From an uncultured delta proteobacterium (GTDB lineage Bacteria > Myxococcota > Myxococcia > Myxococcales > 40CM-4-68-19): a DNA stretch of 64,000 nucleotides. The notes below the pieces were generated by a model that ran no database searches, had not been told where the DNA came from, and saw only the letters and a program-made list of their open reading frames with translations. The position numbers were made by a program, and so were the translations under genes. The stretch covers positions 1 through 64,000 of the forward strand of contig CAIWCD010000025.1 of assembly GCA_903911145.1 (NCBI GenBank), read 5' to 3'. This document shows positions 16,501 to 25,146 of the stretch, in pieces (position 1 is the first letter of the stretch; the number at the start of each line of letters is the position of its first letter).

Positions 16501-17692
16501 TGTAATACTCGAGAGAACCATTGAACTTGTCCTGATCCAATTCAGGGATCAACTGGCTGAAGCTCTCGCCAATCAACTCTGACGCTGCATACCCGAACAT
16601 CCGCTCGGCTGCGGGATTCACCGTCTCAATGATGCCGCCGCGCGCGCGCATTGTGACAATGCCGTCTACGACCGTGTTGAGCACCGCGTGAATCAACGCT
16701 GCGCTGTCGCTCAACGCCTGCTGCGCAGCATACTCTTCAGTGACATCGCGGAACACGAGCACGGCACCAATCACCTGGTCGTCGCGGTTGCGAATCGGCG
16801 CGCAACTATCAGAGATCGCGCGCTCTCTGCCGTCCCGCGATATCAAGACCGTGTGATTGGCTAGGCCCTGCTTCGTGCCCTGCGCCAGGGTCTCGACGAC
16901 GGGGATAATCGCGGGCGAGCGCGTCTCCTGATTAATGATGCGAAACACCTCCTCCACCGGCCGCCCGCTCGCATCGGCCTGGGACCATCCCGTCAGTTGT
17001 TCGGCAACCGGGTTGAGCAACATCACGCGCGCCTGGGCGTCGGTGGCAATGACAGCATCGCCGATTGAATTCAGCGTGACGCCGAGCTTCTCCTCGCTGT
17101 TGCGCAACGTGACGTTGGCCTGCTGCAGTTGCCGATTCGTCTCCGCCTGGATTTCAATCAGATGCTGCCGCTCGGCCTCGACCAGCTTGCGCGCGGTATT
17201 GTCGGTGCCAATGAGGAGATATCCGATGATTGCATTCTGGTTATCGCGGAGCGCAGTGACAGAGACCACCGCGGGAAACCGACTCCCGTCCTTTCGGAAA
17301 TAGGTCAGCTCGTAGATATCCTCGATCCCGCGCGAGGCTTTGAACACCAGTGCGTCGAACCCCGGCGCGATGGACGTTCCCAATTCCGCACTCAGCGCCT
17401 TGGCGCGCGCGATCACCTCCTCCGGATCAGAGATATCGGCCGGGGTGATCTTGTTGATGACCTCGGCGGCCGCATACCCAAGCATGCGCTCAGCGCCGAC
17501 GTTGAAGATCTGGATCACTCCTTTGGCATCGGTCGCGATGCTCGAGAAGTTCGCGCTGTTGAGGATCGCGCGCTGCAAAGCGCCCGCCTTGAGCAGCGTC
17601 TCTTGCTCTTGTGCATGGGAGCGACGCGCCTCGGCCTCAGAAATGGGGCCGGTTGCCGTCTTCGCCTCGTCGGATTTGATATTCATGCCCAT
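13535..17692 (-). CDS. hybrid sensor histidine kinase: five PAS, HisKA, HATPase, receiver, HPt, receiver
   Basis: A 1385-residue cytoplasmic kinase; no membrane segments are seen. PAS domains lie at about 37-170, 205-320, 335-450, 455-590 and 605-725. The HisKA box is SMSHEIRTPMN with His752. The HATPase region (about 855-970) shows DTGIGIP and GSGLGLTISKRLVELMGG. Receiver 1 has D1043 (LVLMDRQMP), the HPt domain has H1169 (RLGHDMSGAGASFG), and receiver 2 has D1297 (VAIVDLGLPGLDG). All phosphorelay residues are present, so a full His-Asp-His-Asp relay can run within the protein. PAS1 and PAS4 are near-duplicates. Likely partners are the convergent KaiC-receiver protein or another receiver. The start may be the second Met (17686). 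Confidence 0.93.
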   Translation of the reverse strand: MGMNIKSDEAKTATGPISEAEARRSHAQEQETLLKAGALQRAILNSANFSSIATDAKGVIQIFNVGAERMLGYAAAEVINKITPADISDPEEVIARAKALSAELGTSIAPGFDALVFKASRGIEDIYELTYFRKDGSRFPAVVSVTALRDNQNAIIGYLLIGTDNTARKLVEAERQHLIEIQAETNRQLQQANVTLRNSEEKLGVTLNSIGDAVIATDAQARVMLLNPVAEQLTGWSQADASGRPVEEVFRIINQETRSPAIIPVVETLAQGTKQGLANHTVLISRDGRERAISDSCAPIRNRDDQVIGAVLVFRDVTEEYAAQQALSDSAALIHAVLNTVVDGIVTMRARGGIIETVNPAAERMFGYAASELIGESFSQLIPELDQDKFNGSLEYYKASDEARASGLGREVVGRRKNGTLFPIEITASEMMLGGQGYFTGILRDISARKQAEDALLKAGALQKAIFDSANFSSIATDAKGVIQIFNVGAERMLGYAAAEVMNKITPADISDPEEVIARAKSLSDELGTPIAPGFEALVFKASRGIEDIYELTYFRKDGSRFPAVVSVTALRDAQDAIIGYLLIGTDNTARKLVEADQKKLDQRLRDQQFYTRSLIESNIDGIMTTDPSGIITDVNRQMEALTGCTRDELIGAPFKGCFTDPERAEAAIRLVLSEKKVTDYELTARARDGKETVVSYNATTFYDRNRTLQGVFAAARDDTEGKRVEEELKRAKANAESASRTKSEFLASMSHEIRTPMNAIIGIADLLAKTTLTPEQDKYVQIFRRAGDNLLNLINDILDLSKVEASQLELERTGFSLRDLLEKVIEMVALRARGKGLILLSDVAPDVPTELVGDPTRLRQVLLNLIGNAIKFTEVGQVSLLVTLDGEPGLPFALRFTITDTGIGIPIDKLGRVFERFTQADSSTTRRFGGSGLGLTISKRLVELMGGHISVESSVGKGSVFSFIVPFEVWAEANPRAVAPIGLDPELPLRALKILLVEDSPDNCTITIAYMQDTPYRVEIAENGAIACDMFAVGGYDLVLMDRQMPVMDGLAATRAIRAWEQAHHRPATPIIALTAAALKGDREKCLAAGCTDFLTKPIKQEALLLAIRENARVTVLPAQEQKGRRGAIHPKLAARVPAFLQNRRHDLITMGIALQSRDFETVERLGHDMSGAGASFGFQIISDIGNALEQSAAKGDIDGVRERMDDLSAFLARVGSGIAVGTPVPLEPVRDAADIAAPPVEADLPSIVLVDDHDELRDLLRLRLANRGQRIQSARNGGEGLALILATRPDVAIVDLGLPGLDGFQVAKQVRAELGHSLLLIALTASTSEPIRLRALAAGFDSCMAKPVDLKLVEQLLVAASVRDRLPIDLAQSLTARTRPQEV
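15880..17600 (-). repeat. duplicated PAS segment within the hybrid kinase (two copies of about 440 bp)
   Basis: The segments at roughly 15880-16335 and 17145-17600 encode almost the same 145 residues, differing at only a dozen or so positions. Shared blocks include SANFSSIATDAKGVIQIFNV and ISDPEEVIARAK. They are about 1260 bp apart with two different PAS domains between them. This is a recent internal duplication rather than ancient PAS divergence, because even synonymous positions agree in long runs. Confidence 0.85.
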
Positions 17693-17948
17693 GCCCCTTC
17701 AGACTTCGTGCTCGTCCGGCGGTATTTCGTGCCGGCGACGCAGGGCAGTGGCTCCCTGAACCGATTCGCAAATCAATCCACCTGCAGATTGTGGAATGCC
17801 TCTACTTCATATCCCGCAGCAGCGACGACATATCCTCCGCGGAGCTATTCACCCGCCGTGCCGACTGCGCTGACGTGCGCCACACAGGAGAGAGCGGCGA
17901 ACACAGGGTATCGAAAGCGCGCACTGTGCGTCGTGATGAACGGCGCAG

Positions 17949-17965
17949 AGCGTTCACAGAACGCT
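17949..17965. repeat. inverted repeat AGCGTTC-ACA-GAACGCT
   Basis: Perfect 7-bp arms with a 3-nt loop, in the 288-bp gap between the tamB stop and the hybrid kinase start. It could be a weak terminator behind tamB or an operator upstream of the kinase. It belongs to a small set of CGTTC...GAACG repeats in this window. Nothing else in the gap (17693-17980) looks coding. Confidence 0.5.
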
Positions 17966-17980
17966 TTGCGGAACCTCAGA

Positions 17981-20900
17981 TTAGAACTCCATTGTGTACG
18001 TCACCATCAGGCCTTGGTTCTTCTCTCCAACCGTCGCGGCCGCGCCGACGCCGCGCACGATCTGGTACTCGATGGTGCCCTCGGTTTCGTTTTCCGTCGG
18101 GCCGGGCGAGAAGCGCTGCCGATAGCCAACGAAGATTCGATCGCCGATGTATTTGCCGACGCTCGCTTCCGGTGGACGATCGCCGCCCGCGGCCTCGATG
18201 TTGACCACGTCGATCGGAATGATGTTCGCCATGCCCTCGCGCAGCTGTCCGAAGAGGAGCGCCCCGACCACGCTGGTGGCCGCGTTGCCGAGATCGACGC
18301 TGCTGCCGACCTGCGTTGCCGTCTCCTGCACCCGTCCTGTCGCGAGGAAGAATGCGATCGCGTTCTGGTCGAGCGGTGGTGTGCTCGAGAGCTCGATCTG
18401 CGGCGCCTGCACGGACCCGGAGACGACCACCAGCACCGAGGCCTGCGCGTTCGCATAGCGCGCGCGAATATCGAGCTCAGGATTCGCGGGATCGTCTCCC
18501 GACTCGGTGATCGTCGCATGCTCGATGGCGAAGCGTCGGCCGAGAGCCGTGAACATGCCCGCGGAGATCTCGATCGTTCCGTCGGCGTGCGTCTGATCGG
18601 GATGGCGGGAGTCCCATGCCGCGTGCATCTGGCTGGTCAGGGGAAAGTCAAAGTCGGTCGCGCTCACCTGGAGCTTCTCGACGGTGAGGTTCGCGTCGAT
18701 TCGCAGATTGCTCTGTGCCGTCGCGAGCTGCTGCCGCTGCATCTCCACGAGATCGATCCCCGCGAGGTGCGGTGTCTCGCCGGGCGTGCTGAGGAGGATG
18801 TCCGGGTTTGGCGGGAGCGAGGGCAACGTCCGATCTGGCAGCGCGGTCACATGCACGGATGAGTCGCGCAGCTTCAACGAGACGATCGTGCTGCCGGCCG
18901 ACTGCGTTCCCGCGAACTCGAGCGCGCCCTCGAACTCTGCGCGGACCTCGCCCGCCTGGCGGATGGGAATCGGATGCGCAGCGAGCTGCGTTGCGTCTGC
19001 GACTCTCCTCCCGCGCACCGACTCCGCATCGCCCGCGTGCAGCTCTCCTGCGAATCGATAGAGAGCGTTCGCGCCGCTCTCGCCGGCGGGCCGCTCGAGC
19101 GATGCATTGCCGCTGAACGTACCCCCAGCGATCGATCCAGAGAGCTGCTCGAGTGTGCGCCGCTGCGGTGTGAAGGTGGCATCAAACGCGAGGTCGTCCC
19201 AGATCCCCTGTCCGACGATGTCGACGCTGCCTCGGCGCAGATGGAGCTCTCCTTGCGGGATTGGATTTGCGAGCGGCCCATGCACGAGAAGAGCGCCGTC
19301 GAGAGTTCCCGAAGTGCGGCGCAGCATCGGCGCGAGGCTGGAGAGAATCGTCAGATCGAGTGCGTGAAGCGTCGCGCTTCCCTCGAGAGTGCCGCTGAGG
19401 ATTTCACTGGCGCCTCGATCGAGCAGCGAGCGCGCAGAGATCGGAGCGCGCAGCGTCGCCTTGGCCACGAACGAGCCTGCCTCCAGAACAGTCGCCGCCG
19501 ACCGCTCGAGGCTCGCATTCGCGCGCGCTCCAGTTCGATCCGCGTCGAGCACCAGCGAGAGATCGCCGAGCGCGTGTGAACCGGCCTGCAGCGCACGCAG
19601 CGTGAACGCGCCGTGGAGCAGTGGCGCATCGGCCGTTCCGCTGCCATCGATAGTTCCATCGAGTTCACCGCGAACCAGCGGCGCGCGCCCATCCGCGCTG
19701 AGCGTGCCGAGGAGAATCTTCTCGACGTCGAGCCGCAACGAAAGAGCGCGCGCCAGCAACGGCTCGAGCGCGGCGCGAGAACCTCCCGCACGTGCGAGCG
19801 CGACGAGCTCCCGTGCCGCGACCTTCGCGGCGACCTTCAGCTGCACGCGCGCATCACCGCCTGGCATCGCGTCGAGCTCAAGCTGCAGCGCCTCTGCGCA
19901 GGAGAGATGGAGATCAAGATCGAGCTTCTGCAGCGCACCGAGCGACAGCTGCCGCGCGCTCAACTCGAGCTTCACGCGCGGAGCGCCGAGGGTTCCCTGC
20001 CCGACAACGTGCAGCGAGGCCGTCCCTTGCGGGTGCGCGACGACGAGCTCCGGCCGCTCGAGCAGCGGCGCGAGTTGCGCGAGATCGAACGGCGCAAGCG
20101 CGACGTCGAACTCGATGGGTGAGTCCATTCGCGCATCGAGGCGTCGCGGAAGGTTGGCGCGCAGAGAGAGCGTCGCCTGGGCGATGCCCGTCAAGGTCGC
20201 TTGCGCGCGCAGCCGGTTGCCGTCGAGCTGAACCGATGCATCGCCGTTGAGGCCGTGCGCGGTCTGCACGTCGACGTCGTGCAGCGAGACCTTCGCGCTG
20301 AGGTCGGGAGCGCTGAGCAGACCGGCGAACTCAAGCTGCGCGTCGACCGCGCCGCCGAGGTGCAGCGCGGGAGGAAGCGCGAACCCGGGCAGGCCGGCGA
20401 GTTGGAGCTTCTCGAACTCCAGCCTGGCCTCGATGCGAGCTGCCTTCGCGTGCGCTCCCGCACCGCCTGCGGCTTGCACCTGTCCAGCGAGAGAGATTCT
20501 CCCGCGCTCACCTGCGAGCACAAAGGAGTCGAGCACGGTGTCCCTCTCTCGAAAGAGGATCCGCGCAGGCGCTGTCTGCGCGAACGCGGTGCCCGGCCAG
20601 GAGACGCTGACGTCGCGCAAGAGCGCGCCACGGTTGTCTTCGTCGATCTGCGCCGCGCCCGAGAGATGCACGGCGCCGCTCGCAGCCGTGTCCTCCGCGC
20701 GCCCGACATTGACGGTGCCATCCACCACGAGGTGCGCTCGCGGCCACTCGACGCCCGCCGCGATCTGCGGCGAGTCGATCGCGATGCCGCCGAGAACCAC
20801 GCGCGTCGCGGCGATCGTGAACGCGCCGCGCGGGCGCGCGATCGGCCCGTGAAGCGCGCCATCAAGAGCCAGCGTCTCGACGCGGAAACCCGCACCCAGA

Positions 20901-22420
20901 GCCATCGCGGGGGATCGAAGATGAAGTTTCGCGGCAAGCGACTCCTTCTCTCCCTCGACGTGGGCCGAGAGGTGGGCCGTTCCGCTGAGCCCAAGCGAAG
21001 GCTTGTGCTGCAGCGCCGCGAGCGAGCGAGAGAAGCGGGCGAGATCGCTTGCGTCGAGCTGCAGGTCGAGTGCGAGCGCATGCAGGCCCAGCTTTCCGCT
21101 GGCACGCACGCGAAGAGCCAGCGCGTCGGCCTCGAGGTTTTCGATCTGCAGCGTATTTCCGCGCAGCACGAACCTCGCCTTGCCCGCGAGCGGCCCTGCG
21201 GCCGCAAGTTGCGCCGGACCCACCGCAACTGCTCCGCTGAGATCTCCATGAGGATCGTCACCCGTGAGATGCGGAATGCCGCGGCCCTGCAGCTCAAGGG
21301 CAAACGAGACGAGGCCCGCCGGGCCGCCGCGAACGAATCGAGAGGGATCGACGTGAGCGCTCGTGAGCTGCAGGCTCCATCGCGGCACAACTTCGATCGT
21401 GCTGCGCACAGCGAGGTCGATCAGGCCTTCGCGCCCGGCCGTCAGATGAAGCGTCGCGCGAACGTCGCGACCATCCGAATTCAGGTCGGCCTCGCCGCGT
21501 AGCTCAGCCCCGATCGGATTCACCGACGGGCCAAGCAGGGCATCGAGATCAGCCGGCGTGACGAGCAGATCGTGCAGGCGCAGCGCGCCCGCGAGCGTCG
21601 CCAGGTCGAGCGAGCCCTCCGCGGCAGCGCGGCTGTCGCCAAGCTGCAAGTCGAGCGCACGAAGCAGAATGCGACCACCCGCCAGCGTGCCGTCGAGCTG
21701 CGCAGCGACCGAGAGCTTCACCTTCGATTCGCGCGCCAGTCCAAGTTCGAGAGTGAGCGCGAGCTGCGCGGCCGCGCCTGTCGCGGAGTAGCGCGCGTGG
21801 GCAGGTCCGACCTCCAGCGCGTGCAGCGTGAAGGTCGGCGCAGCGCCGGGCTGTGCGCGCAGTTCGAAGGAACCGGCGTGGATCGCGAGCGCATCAACGA
21901 TAATCGCATAGGCGAATATCGCGTTCGGCGCTGCCGCGGCTGGTGCTGCACTCCGCGGCGCGAGTGCGCGCTGCAGCGAACTGGTCTTCTCTCCTGCCGC
22001 GCCGACCTCCCGCGTGAGGAAGAGCTGCGGCTTCTCGAGCGCAACGCGCAGCAGATGGATCTCCTTGTGAAGCAGCGCGGGAACGTCGATGGAGATGCAG
22101 AGCGACTCAACGCGCAGTGCGGGAACTCCATCGGGGTCCGCGAGTTCGAGATCCTGCGCGCACAACTCGAGCGGGCCGCGCAGATGCAGCGCGCCGATTG
22201 AGAGGCGTCCGGCGAGAGCAGCCTGTGCGCGCGTCGACAAGCCGGCGGTGAGCTTCTGTTGGACGCGACTCGTCCGCAGCAGCGCGAAAGCGATCAAGAG
22301 AACCAACGCGGCGCTGCCGACGATCGCGAGCAGGACCCATGCGAGCAGGCGCACTGCGCGCACCGCCCGCGTTCGCTTCGCAGGTTCGCGCACAGAGGCG
22401 ACGCCTGGCCCGCGCGACAT
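17981..22420 (-). CDS. tamB: TamB-family translocation and assembly module protein
   Basis: A 1479-residue AsmA/TamB protein, longer than E. coli TamB (about 1260). An N-terminal hydrophobic anchor (about residues 22-45) leads into a very long beta-rich body with recurring short hydrophobic strands. The C-terminal DUF490 region (about 1150-1479) includes NPELDIRARYANAQA and LSSTPPLDQNAIAFFLATGR, which is diagnostic. TamB spans the periplasm and works with an Omp85 partner, or moves phospholipids, between the two membranes. The start overlaps the tamA stop (TGATG), so translation is coupled. The longer frame upstream to 22969 is antisense-like shadow inside tamA. Confidence 0.93.
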   Translation of the reverse strand: MSRGPGVASVREPAKRTRAVRAVRLLAWVLLAIVGSAALVLLIAFALLRTSRVQQKLTAGLSTRAQAALAGRLSIGALHLRGPLELCAQDLELADPDGVPALRVESLCISIDVPALLHKEIHLLRVALEKPQLFLTREVGAAGEKTSSLQRALAPRSAAPAAAAPNAIFAYAIIVDALAIHAGSFELRAQPGAAPTFTLHALEVGPAHARYSATGAAAQLALTLELGLARESKVKLSVAAQLDGTLAGGRILLRALDLQLGDSRAAAEGSLDLATLAGALRLHDLLVTPADLDALLGPSVNPIGAELRGEADLNSDGRDVRATLHLTAGREGLIDLAVRSTIEVVPRWSLQLTSAHVDPSRFVRGGPAGLVSFALELQGRGIPHLTGDDPHGDLSGAVAVGPAQLAAAGPLAGKARFVLRGNTLQIENLEADALALRVRASGKLGLHALALDLQLDASDLARFSRSLAALQHKPSLGLSGTAHLSAHVEGEKESLAAKLHLRSPAMALGAGFRVETLALDGALHGPIARPRGAFTIAATRVVLGGIAIDSPQIAAGVEWPRAHLVVDGTVNVGRAEDTAASGAVHLSGAAQIDEDNRGALLRDVSVSWPGTAFAQTAPARILFRERDTVLDSFVLAGERGRISLAGQVQAAGGAGAHAKAARIEARLEFEKLQLAGLPGFALPPALHLGGAVDAQLEFAGLLSAPDLSAKVSLHDVDVQTAHGLNGDASVQLDGNRLRAQATLTGIAQATLSLRANLPRRLDARMDSPIEFDVALAPFDLAQLAPLLERPELVVAHPQGTASLHVVGQGTLGAPRVKLELSARQLSLGALQKLDLDLHLSCAEALQLELDAMPGGDARVQLKVAAKVAARELVALARAGGSRAALEPLLARALSLRLDVEKILLGTLSADGRAPLVRGELDGTIDGSGTADAPLLHGAFTLRALQAGSHALGDLSLVLDADRTGARANASLERSAATVLEAGSFVAKATLRAPISARSLLDRGASEILSGTLEGSATLHALDLTILSSLAPMLRRTSGTLDGALLVHGPLANPIPQGELHLRRGSVDIVGQGIWDDLAFDATFTPQRRTLEQLSGSIAGGTFSGNASLERPAGESGANALYRFAGELHAGDAESVRGRRVADATQLAAHPIPIRQAGEVRAEFEGALEFAGTQSAGSTIVSLKLRDSSVHVTALPDRTLPSLPPNPDILLSTPGETPHLAGIDLVEMQRQQLATAQSNLRIDANLTVEKLQVSATDFDFPLTSQMHAAWDSRHPDQTHADGTIEISAGMFTALGRRFAIEHATITESGDDPANPELDIRARYANAQASVLVVVSGSVQAPQIELSSTPPLDQNAIAFFLATGRVQETATQVGSSVDLGNAATSVVGALLFGQLREGMANIIPIDVVNIEAAGGDRPPEASVGKYIGDRIFVGYRQRFSPGPTENETEGTIEYQIVRGVGAAATVGEKNQGLMVTYTMEF

Positions 22421-24492
22421 CAGAACGCCTCGCCGATCGAGAGGTGGTACGCAAAGCGCGGCGTCGATACGCAAGTTCCGCCACTCGTGTTGCAGCGCAC
22501 GCTCACCACCGTCGGATGCACGCTGCCCGGGTCGGGCGACTGCGCGATGACGTCCTGCGGATTCACGCGCAGCGCAACGTCGAGACGCAGTGGCCCGAAC
22601 GGCGTCAGGTAGCGCAAACCCAGGCCTGGCGCGAACTCCGGCATCGTCTGCAGCGGCCACTCCGAGTTTGCAGTGACGCTGCTGGCATCGAGAAAAGGAA
22701 CAATCGCGGTCTTGCTCAGGATGATGTCGGTGCGAATGCGAAGCTCCACCGACGCGAGCGATCTTCCATTTCCGCCGATCGGAATTGCGGTCGTCGCGTA
22801 GCCGGGCGTGGGCAGGCCGAGTGCGTGCGACTGCGACGCGTTGGGTGACGCACCGATCTGCGGACCTTGCGCGAGTGCGGAGAAGCCGCGGTTTGAGTTC
22901 TGGCCGCCTGCGAAGAATCGCTGCGTGAACGGGCTCGACGAATCGCCCTCGAGAAACAGCGCGCCCCACTGCGCACGCAGCGCCAGCACGATCGCGCTTC
23001 CGAGCGGCAGATATCCGCGCAGCTCGCCATCGAGACGCAGGTAGCTGAACGAGCCCGGCTTGAGCGTCTGCGCGATGCTCGCGGTGGCGAAGAGGCCGGT
23101 TCGCGGCTCGACGATGTCGTCGCGAAGGTCGAGCGTGTAGCGCAGCTCGGGATACGTCAGCGTGCAGGCGGGCACGCAGCTCGAGAGAAGCGCCGCGCTC
23201 GTTCCCTGGTTGGTCAGCAGCGTGCCGAGATCGAGATCGAGCGTCGCCGCGAAGTAGCGGATGAAGTTGAGCGAGGCCACGAACGTCTGGGTGCCTGCGC
23301 GCAGTTGCAACGCCGCGCGCGCGCCGGTCTCGAAGTAGTTGAAGCCAGACTGGAGCTGCCGCTCGAACTCGCCGCGCCCGATGAAGTCGATGCCGAAGGG
23401 CAAGAGCGACGGCAGCGTGATCTGAGCGGTCGTCAGCGAGACGGGGCCGGTCTTCTGCGGCGAGACCAGGCCCGGAACAAACGCCCAGCCCGCCTGCTCC
23501 ACCAACTCGAGACGTCGCGCGCCGCCGAGAAAATTTCGATCGGTGTACTCGACACGAACGCGCGGAAGCTCAAGCCGGTTCTGCTCCAGCTCAGCGCCGA
23601 TGCCGAAGCGCACCGTCTGGAACGGAGCCTCTCGCACGTCGATGCCCACGTCCGCGATCGGCGCGCTCGTCAGCGGTCGCAGGCCGACGCGCGCCGAGGA
23701 GAAGACGCCGAGGTTGTAGATGCGCTGCTGCGCGTGCGCGACCAGGCTCGGGCGAAACGTCTCTCCGCGCGGAATGTCCGCGGCCTTCACGATCAGCTCG
23801 CTGGTGATCGCCTGGTTGCCATTGATGAACAGGCTTCCGAACTGGAATCTCACTCCGGTGTTGGCAGTGAGCACGATGGTGCAGAGCGCCTCGTTGAGCG
23901 CGACCTGCACCTCTCCAGTGGCGGTCGCCGCAGCGAAGCCGTGCTCTTTGAGTTGCTCGATCAGCACGAGCTTGTCCTTCTCGTAGAGCTCCTCGTCGAA
24001 AAGGTCCCCGCTCTTGAGCGGCAGCTTTCCGAGCAGCGCGCCCTGCTCGTCCGGCGTGAGAAGCGGGAGGCCGTTGAGCGTCAGGCTCGAGACGCGCGTG
24101 CGACGGCCCTCGACAATGCGGACGCGGACGCGAACGCGCGCGCGTGGGCCATCAGAGCCATCGGGAAGAACGTCGAGCTTCCCGAGCGACGCCTCGAAAA
24201 ATCCGCGATCGCGATACCAGCGGAGGATCCGCTCTCGATCGATCGCGAAGAGATCCTCGTCCCAGGTGCGGTGGATCTTCTTGAAGATGCCGCCCGTCGG
24301 AGCCGTGACGATCTTGGACTCGAGCTCTTTGTCCGAGATCGAATCGTTGCCCTGAAAGTCGAGCGCGGTGAGAAGCGGACGGCCGTCTGGCGGAGCACGA
24401 ATGGACGCACACGCGCCCACGAGTGCCGCGATGAGCAGCAGCGCGCAGGCGCGCTCAATCCCGCTTGGGCGAGTTGTGGGGCTTGGGCTCAT
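22420..24492 (-). CDS. tamA: TamA-like Omp85 outer-membrane protein
   Basis: A 690-residue protein with N-terminal POTRA-type domains (about 38-300). A C-terminal 16-strand barrel domain (about 310-690) carries the conserved loop motif FFAGGQNSNRGF and ends with DVALRVN and later strands. Its position directly before tamB makes TamA the natural reading, rather than BamA. The signal sequence ends LVGAC with Cys28 in a lipobox, unusual for an Omp85 protein; many POTRA-barrel proteins have ordinary signal peptides. The start ATG lies 38 bases inside the upstream YtxH gene, so coupling is likely. Confidence 0.9.
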   Translation of the reverse strand: MSPSPTTRPSGIERACALLLIAALVGACASIRAPPDGRPLLTALDFQGNDSISDKELESKIVTAPTGGIFKKIHRTWDEDLFAIDRERILRWYRDRGFFEASLGKLDVLPDGSDGPRARVRVRVRIVEGRRTRVSSLTLNGLPLLTPDEQGALLGKLPLKSGDLFDEELYEKDKLVLIEQLKEHGFAAATATGEVQVALNEALCTIVLTANTGVRFQFGSLFINGNQAITSELIVKAADIPRGETFRPSLVAHAQQRIYNLGVFSSARVGLRPLTSAPIADVGIDVREAPFQTVRFGIGAELEQNRLELPRVRVEYTDRNFLGGARRLELVEQAGWAFVPGLVSPQKTGPVSLTTAQITLPSLLPFGIDFIGRGEFERQLQSGFNYFETGARAALQLRAGTQTFVASLNFIRYFAATLDLDLGTLLTNQGTSAALLSSCVPACTLTYPELRYTLDLRDDIVEPRTGLFATASIAQTLKPGSFSYLRLDGELRGYLPLGSAIVLALRAQWGALFLEGDSSSPFTQRFFAGGQNSNRGFSALAQGPQIGASPNASQSHALGLPTPGYATTAIPIGGNGRSLASVELRIRTDIILSKTAIVPFLDASSVTANSEWPLQTMPEFAPGLGLRYLTPFGPLRLDVALRVNPQDVIAQSPDPGSVHPTVVSVRCNTSGGTCVSTPRFAYHLSIGEAF

Positions 24493-24736
24493 TCATCGCA
24501 TCCGTGAACGCATCGGCTGCGTCGGCGACAGCCTCGGGGATCCGGCCGACCAGCGCCTTGGGTCGCAACGCCAGCCGCCCAATTCCCGCGCGCGTCTCCG
24601 CTCCTGATTGCGGCGCGGTGAGCAACGCAGCAGCGGCCCCTGCGACTGCTCCGCCGAGAAACGCGAGCAGCAGTCCACCCATGCCGAATCCGTCATGCAC
24701 CACGACAACCCGCGACTCTGCGTGTCTAGCTTCCAC
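24455..24736 (-). CDS. YtxH-like small membrane protein
   Basis: A 93-residue protein starting at a GTG (VEARHAESRVV) with a strong AGGAGG site 6 nt upstream. One hydrophobic helix (GGLLLAFLGGAVAGAAAALL) is followed by TAPQSGAETRAGI, the signature of YtxH-domain (general stress) proteins. A polar Ala-rich tail ends in KPHNSPKRD. It overlaps the DUF948-like gene upstream by 11 bases and tamA downstream by 38 bases. It is thus embedded in a compact operon with the Tam genes. Function unknown; probably an inner-membrane accessory protein. Confidence 0.82.
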   Translation of the reverse strand: MEARHAESRVVVVHDGFGMGGLLLAFLGGAVAGAAAALLTAPQSGAETRAGIGRLALRPKALVGRIPEAVADAADAFTDAMNEPKPHNSPKRD

Positions 24737-25139
24737 GAGCAACCTCCTTGTGTGATGGCGCCCCATCGGCGACGCCATTGGTCTGTGCTGGAAGGGACTC
24801 GTCGGCAGCGCCCTCAGCCGGCGCGCGAAAGGCGCGAACTGCAGCAGCGACGGCCGGGCCCACGGCCGCGCCCAGCTTGGCCGCGAGGCTGATCGAGCTG
24901 GTGAGACGCTCGACCGTCGCGCCGACGCGATCGATTCGATCGGCTGCGGCGGCGATGTCGGTGAGCGAGCGATCAAGACGTGGACCGGCCGCGACGATGA
25001 ACTGCTCTGCGGCCTTCAGCGTCGAGCGCAGTTGAAACAGAACAGGCAGAAGCGTCCCGACGAGGACAGACACGAGGACGATCTCAACAACGCGCCAGCT
25101 TTCCATCTCCTCAGCTGGAGCACTCTTCGTGCCACGCAT
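24726..25139 (-). CDS. DUF948-like single-helix protein
   Basis: A 137-residue protein, MRGTKSAPAEEMESWRVVEI. One transmembrane helix (VVEIVLVSVLVGTLLPVLFQL) precedes an amphipathic helical region with repeated Asp-Arg and Ala (DRSLTDIAAAADRIDRVGAT). This resembles the DUF948 proteins often found next to YtxH genes. The start at 25139 is 7 nt after the preceding stop. The internal Met at 25106 has its purine-rich site too close, so it is the less likely start. It is the second gene of the five-gene run ending in tamB. Confidence 0.75.
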   Translation of the reverse strand: MRGTKSAPAEEMESWRVVEIVLVSVLVGTLLPVLFQLRSTLKAAEQFIVAAGPRLDRSLTDIAAAADRIDRVGATVERLTSSISLAAKLGAAVGPAVAAAVRAFRAPAEGAADESLPAQTNGVADGAPSHKEVARGS

Positions 25140-25146
25140 TGTGCGC

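Noticed and set aside
17129-18862. 577-codon plus-strand open frame
   Set aside because: Antisense to the kinase start and the tamB end, crossing two unrelated genes; no recognisable domain.
22420-24492. BamA rather than TamA
   Set aside because: Direct coupling to tamB and the lack of nearby skp, lpx or fab genes favour TamA, although the barrel alone would not decide it.
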